Source: CAZMGV01 sp964621525 [NCBI: uncultured bacterium] (lineage in GTDB: Bacteria > JAGRBM01). Taken from it: 11,159 nt of DNA. Every line of letters starts with the position of its first letter. Position 1 is the stretch's first letter. A program made the translations under genes and the position numbers. The stretch spans positions 23,592-34,750 of the forward strand of contig CAZUMS010000036.1 in the NCBI GenBank assembly GCA_964621525.1, read 5' to 3'. The notes beneath the pieces are model-generated. The model did not search any database, was not told where the DNA came from, and worked only from the letters and a program-made list of their open reading frames with translations. Positions 6,106 to 11,159 of the stretch are shown here, in pieces.

Positions 6106-7479
6106 ATGAGTTCCGATACGCCTTCCGCGAAACCAGAGACCCGCGCCACCATGGAGAAGATCGTCTCGCTGGCCAAGCGGCGCGGCTTCGTGTTCCAGTC
6201 TTCCGAGATCTACGGCGGCCTGAACGGCTGCTGGGACTACGGCCCGGTGGGGGTCGAGCTCAAGAACAACGTGAAGCGCGAGTGGTGGCGCACGACCGTC
6301 ACCGAGCGGGACGACATGGCCGGTGTCGACTGCACGATCCTCATGCACCCGCGCGTGTGGGAGGCGTCGGGCCACGTCTCGGGGTTCACGGACCCGATGG
6401 TGGACTGCAAGACGTGCAAGGGGCGCTTCCGGGCGGATCACCTCGCCGACACGCCCTGCCCGCAGAAGCCCTCCAAAATGGCCGGCCAGCACGAGGCCTG
6501 CGAGCTGACCGAGGCCCGCAAGTTCAACCTCATGTTCAAGACCTTCATCGGCCCCATGGAGGACACCGCCGCGCAGGTTTACATGCGGCCGGAAACCGCG
6601 CAGGGGATTTTCGTCAACTTCAAGAACGTGCTCGAGACCTCGCGCCAGAAGATCCCCTTCGGCATCGCGCAGATCGGCAAGTCGTTCCGGAACGAGATCA
6701 CGCCCAAGCAGTTCACCTTCCGCGTGCGCGAGTTCGAGCAGATGGAGATCGAGTTCTTCTGCAAGCCGGGCACGGACGAGGAGTGGTACAACTACTGGAA
6801 GGACCTCAGGTTCAACTGGTACGTGAACCTCGGCATCCGGAAGGAAAACCTGCGGCTCCGCCCGCACGGGGCGGACGAGCTGGCGCACTACGCGCGGGGC
6901 TGTTCGGACGTGGAGTACCTGTTCCCGTTCGGCTGGTCGGAGCTCGAGGGCATCGCCAACCGCACGGACTTCGACCTCAAGCAGCACCAGCAGTTCTCGG
7001 GCAAGTCGCTGGAGTACACCGACCCCCAGAGCCGCGAGCGGTTCGTCCCCTACGTGATCGAGCCGTCGGCGGGCGCCGACCGCGGCACGCTGGCGTTCCT
7101 GATCGACGCTTACGACGAGGACACGGCCCCGGACGAGGGCGGCAAGATGGAAACCCGCATCGTGCTCCGGTTCCACCCCCGGCTCGCGCCGGTGAAGGCG
7201 GCCGTGTTCCCGCTGACCAAGAAGGACGGCATGCCGGAGCTGGGCGAGAAGCTGTACAAGCAGCTCAAAAAGCGCTGGAACGTGGACTACGACCTGTCGG
7301 GGTCCATCGGAAAGCGCTACCGCCGCCAGGACGAGATCGGGACGCCGTTCGGCATCACGGTCGATGCCGACTCCGTGAAGGACGGCACCGTCACCGTGCG
7401 CGACCGCGACTCCATGAAGCAGGAGCGCGTCTCCGCCGAGAAGATCGGGGAGTACCTCGCGCAGAAGATCGAGGGGTAG
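6106..7479 (+). CDS. glyQS: Glycyl-tRNA synthetase, single-chain (alpha2, GlyQS) type
   Basis: This class II synthetase charges tRNA-Gly with glycine in the cytoplasm. It is 457 residues, somewhat shorter than the ~500 of the Thermus enzyme. Seen: the N-terminal GGLNGCWDYGPVGVELKNN (37-55), the RPETAQG glycine/adenylate motif (161-167), motif 2 FRNEITPKQFTFRVREFEQME with Arg195 and Glu197, and motif 3 GADRGTLAFL (323-332) with Arg326. The anticodon-binding domain follows from about 355 (LAPVKAAVFPLTKKDGMPELGEKLYKQL). A Cys-rich insert, DCKTCKGRF (100-108) with Cys118 and Cys132, might bind zinc. This is the single-gene homodimeric form, not the separate glyQ/glyS tetramer. It is preceded by the repeat-rich spacer and followed by an apparently independent ppdK. 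No defects are seen. Confidence 0.97.
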   Translation: MSSDTPSAKPETRATMEKIVSLAKRRGFVFQSSEIYGGLNGCWDYGPVGVELKNNVKREWWRTTVTERDDMAGVDCTILMHPRVWEASGHVSGFTDPMVDCKTCKGRFRADHLADTPCPQKPSKMAGQHEACELTEARKFNLMFKTFIGPMEDTAAQVYMRPETAQGIFVNFKNVLETSRQKIPFGIAQIGKSFRNEITPKQFTFRVREFEQMEIEFFCKPGTDEEWYNYWKDLRFNWYVNLGIRKENLRLRPHGADELAHYARGCSDVEYLFPFGWSELEGIANRTDFDLKQHQQFSGKSLEYTDPQSRERFVPYVIEPSAGADRGTLAFLIDAYDEDTAPDEGGKMETRIVLRFHPRLAPVKAAVFPLTKKDGMPELGEKLYKQLKKRWNVDYDLSGSIGKRYRRQDEIGTPFGITVDADSVKDGTVTVRDRDSMKQERVSAEKIGEYLAQKIEG

Positions 7480-7484
7480 GGGCG

Positions 7485-7503
7485 GGGGCCCATTTGGGAC
7501 CCC
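7485..7503 (+). terminator. Possible weak hairpin terminator after glyQS
   Basis: GGGGCCC (7485-7491) can pair with GGGACCCC (7496-7503) around a four-base ATTT loop, with one bulged A at 7499. It lies 6 bases past the glyQS stop, but no T-run follows. It would be at best a weak or factor-assisted terminator. Confidence 0.3.
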
Positions 7504-7524
7504 TGAACCCCCTGATCCGCATCA

Positions 7525-7552
7525 TTGACTTACCGGCCCGAAGGTCTGTAAT
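7525..7552 (+). promoter_or_regulatory. Candidate sigma70-type promoter for ppdK
   Basis: TTGACT (7525-7530) matches the -35 consensus at 5 of 6 positions. TGTAAT (7547-7552) matches the -10 consensus at 5 of 6, and the spacer is 16 bases. This AT-containing stretch stands out in GC-rich surroundings. It would place the transcript start near 7560, about 100 bases before the ppdK start, and make ppdK independent of glyQS. Confidence 0.45.
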
Positions 7553-7660
7553 TGACCGTCCCGCCGGAGGCCCCGTTTCCGACCGAAACCAGGGGCCGCC
7601 GGCCACCGATCGGGGAGGGTGCGGTGATCCCGCCGCTCGCTCCGAAATCTGTCCAGGCCA

Positions 7661-10432
<2,772 letters not shown>

Positions 10433-10460
10433 GCAGCAGGCTTCTTCGCCCCTGAATGAA

Positions 10461-10488
10461 ACGGGCGGCCTCAAGGCCGCCCGTTCTG
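10461..10488 (+). terminator. Intrinsic terminator-like hairpin after ppdK
   Basis: A perfect 10-bp stem, ACGGGCGGCC (10461-10470) and GGCCGCCCGT (10475-10484), is closed by the tetraloop TCAA. An extra A-T pair at 10460/10485 extends it. A T-rich but imperfect tail (TCTGTTCT) follows. Position 28 bases past the ppdK stop fits transcription termination. Confidence 0.75.
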
Positions 10489-10490
10489 TT

Positions 10491-10601
10491 CTGGAGACCA
10501 GTTCCGACGAACTCTACGACCTCACCATCGCCGTGGCCGAGGGAAGCCTCACCGGCAAGACGGAAATCGCGGCGCGGCTCCGGGCGTTCGCGGAACGGTG
10601 A
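10491..10601 (+). pseudogene. Possible protein remnant without a proper start
   Basis: One frame here reads LETSSDELYDLTIAVAEG, then SLTGKTEIAARLRAFAER and a TGA stop at 10599-10601. It has the codon use and amphipathic pattern of real protein. No ATG lies upstream in frame; the only conventional start is GTG at 10533, giving 22 residues. The same frame stays open upstream through the terminator hairpin. The ELYDL-x-IAVA-x-G-x-x-T pattern faintly recalls the C-terminus of altronate dehydratase (UxaA)-like proteins, but this is a weak memory-based resemblance. It may be a decayed gene 3' end or chance. Confidence 0.25.
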
Positions 10602-10696
10602 GGAGGCCGGATGGATCCCTCACCGGGCCGCCCGTTCCTCTTTTCAGGCCGCTTGCCGGCCGCCCCCCTTCCCCTCTCCCCGGCCGTGGTTATCCT

Positions 10697-10702
10697 TATA
10701 AG
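10697..10702 (+). promoter_or_regulatory. Candidate -10 element close to the amrS start
   Basis: TATAAG ends 5 bases before the ATG at 10708, in a short AT-rich break (TTATCCTTATAAG). If used as a -10, transcription would begin at or within a base or two of the ATG, giving a leaderless message. No convincing Shine-Dalgarno precedes the ATG, which fits. No clear -35 is seen. Confidence 0.3.
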
Positions 10703-10707
10703 CGGCT

Positions 10708-11159
10708 ATGGGCGAAAACCTTGAACAGACGCTGAGACGGCTGTCCCGCACGGGCGGCGAGCTGGTGCGCGCCGAATCCGGCGGCAGGCTCCGGTGTCTG
10801 GCGTGCGGCCACCGCTGCATCCTGAAGGACGGGATGAACGGCGTCTGCAAGGTGCGGTTCATGGAGAACGGGGAGCTCCGTTATCCGTGGGGTTACGCCG
10901 CGGGGATCCAGAACGACCCGATCGAGAAAAAACCCTATTTCCATGCATTCCCCGGCGCGAAGGCGCTCTCCTTCGGCATGCTCGGGTGCGACCTCAAGTG
11001 CGGCTACTGCCAGAACTGGGTGACGTCGCAGGCGCTGCGCGATCCCGTGGCCGGGGTGCCGCCCGAAGAGCTGACGCCGGAGCTGATCGCGGAGGCGGCG
11101 GTGCGGGCGGGCTCGAAGATCGTCGTCTCCACCTACAACGAACCGCTCATCACCGCCGA
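10708..11159 (+). CDS. amrS: AmmeMemoRadiSam system radical SAM enzyme (5' part, runs off the window)
   Basis: The first 150 codons of a radical S-adenosylmethionine protein are present; the gene is cut by the window end. Seen: an N-terminal Cys-rich segment CLACGHRCILKDGMNGVC typical of pyruvate formate-lyase-activating-enzyme-like proteins, then YPWGYAAGIQNDPIEKKPYFHAFPG, then the iron-sulfur cluster motif GCDLKCGYCQNW with Cys94, Cys98 and Cys101 (C-x3-C-x2-C), and a following STYNEPLI segment. This combination is characteristic of the AmrS/PflA-like member of the AmmeMemoRadiSam set, which usually occurs with Memo and AMMECR1 proteins. Neither partner lies in this window, so they could be downstream. 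The chemical role of the family is not established. The start at 10708 lacks a clear ribosome site (see the -10 element at 10697). Confidence 0.88.
   Translation, partial: MGENLEQTLRRLSRTGGELVRAESGGRLRCLACGHRCILKDGMNGVCKVRFMENGELRYPWGYAAGIQNDPIEKKPYFHAFPGAKALSFGMLGCDLKCGYCQNWVTSQALRDPVAGVPPEELTPELIAEAAVRAGSKIVVSTYNEPLITA

Noticed and set aside
10456-10701. An 81-codon plus-strand frame after ppdK
   Set aside because: Its ATG lies at the base of the terminator hairpin and the translation is Arg/Pro/Ser-rich without family features.

Overview
The window comes from the chromosome of a GC-rich bacterium. A compact restriction-modification and defence operon sits among housekeeping genes. The housekeeping set (single-chain glycyl-tRNA synthetase, pyruvate phosphate dikinase, an AmmeMemoRadiSam radical SAM enzyme, an HpnA/DFR-like SDR) does not fix the phylum. 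The short dispersed repeats of the 'CTCACCCTGAGC...GTCGAAGG' type are common in many environmental GC-rich genomes. I would not name a taxon more closely than 'GC-rich, probably environmental bacterium'.

Layout. Positions 1-63 are an almost pure C/G tract of doubtful reality. A minus-strand extended SDR (64-1089) follows. The gene-poor stretch 1090-1876 contains a compound inverted-repeat element that can fold like a cloverleaf (1113-1205), further hairpins, an isolated AT-rich patch (about 1525-1615), a dispersed repeat (1705-1735) and a likely promoter/operator. Then comes a four-gene plus-strand operon with almost no spacing: a Dcm/M.EcoRII-type cytosine-C5 methyltransferase (1877-3124), a Vsr mismatch endonuclease (3127-3567), a 443-residue MvaI/BcnI-type restriction endonuclease with an extra N-terminal domain (3564-4895), and an AT-rich Abi-alpha (DUF4393) protein gene (4896-5720). 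A repeat-rich spacer (5721-6105) separates this from glycyl-tRNA synthetase (6106-7479), pyruvate phosphate dikinase (7661-10432, own promoter and terminator) and the first 150 codons of an amrS-like gene (10708 to the window end).

How the parts fit. The methyltransferase closely follows E. coli Dcm, including its predicted target-recognition region, so CCWGG (W = A/T) is the likely target. MvaI also cuts CCWGG, and Vsr repairs the T:G mismatches left when 5-methylcytosine in that site deaminates. The three enzymes therefore form a self-consistent CCWGG unit: protect, cut and repair. The Abi-alpha protein, added at the 3' end with different base composition, may be a second, abortive-infection layer. 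The most novel-looking part is the nuclease. Its N-terminal ~165 residues resemble by eye the EcoRII effector-binding (B3-like) domain, while its C-terminal half carries the MvaI-type PD-(D/E)XK site. That would join two unrelated CCWGG-reading modules in one chain.

All assignments come from reading the translated sequence and remembered family motifs. No database search was run.
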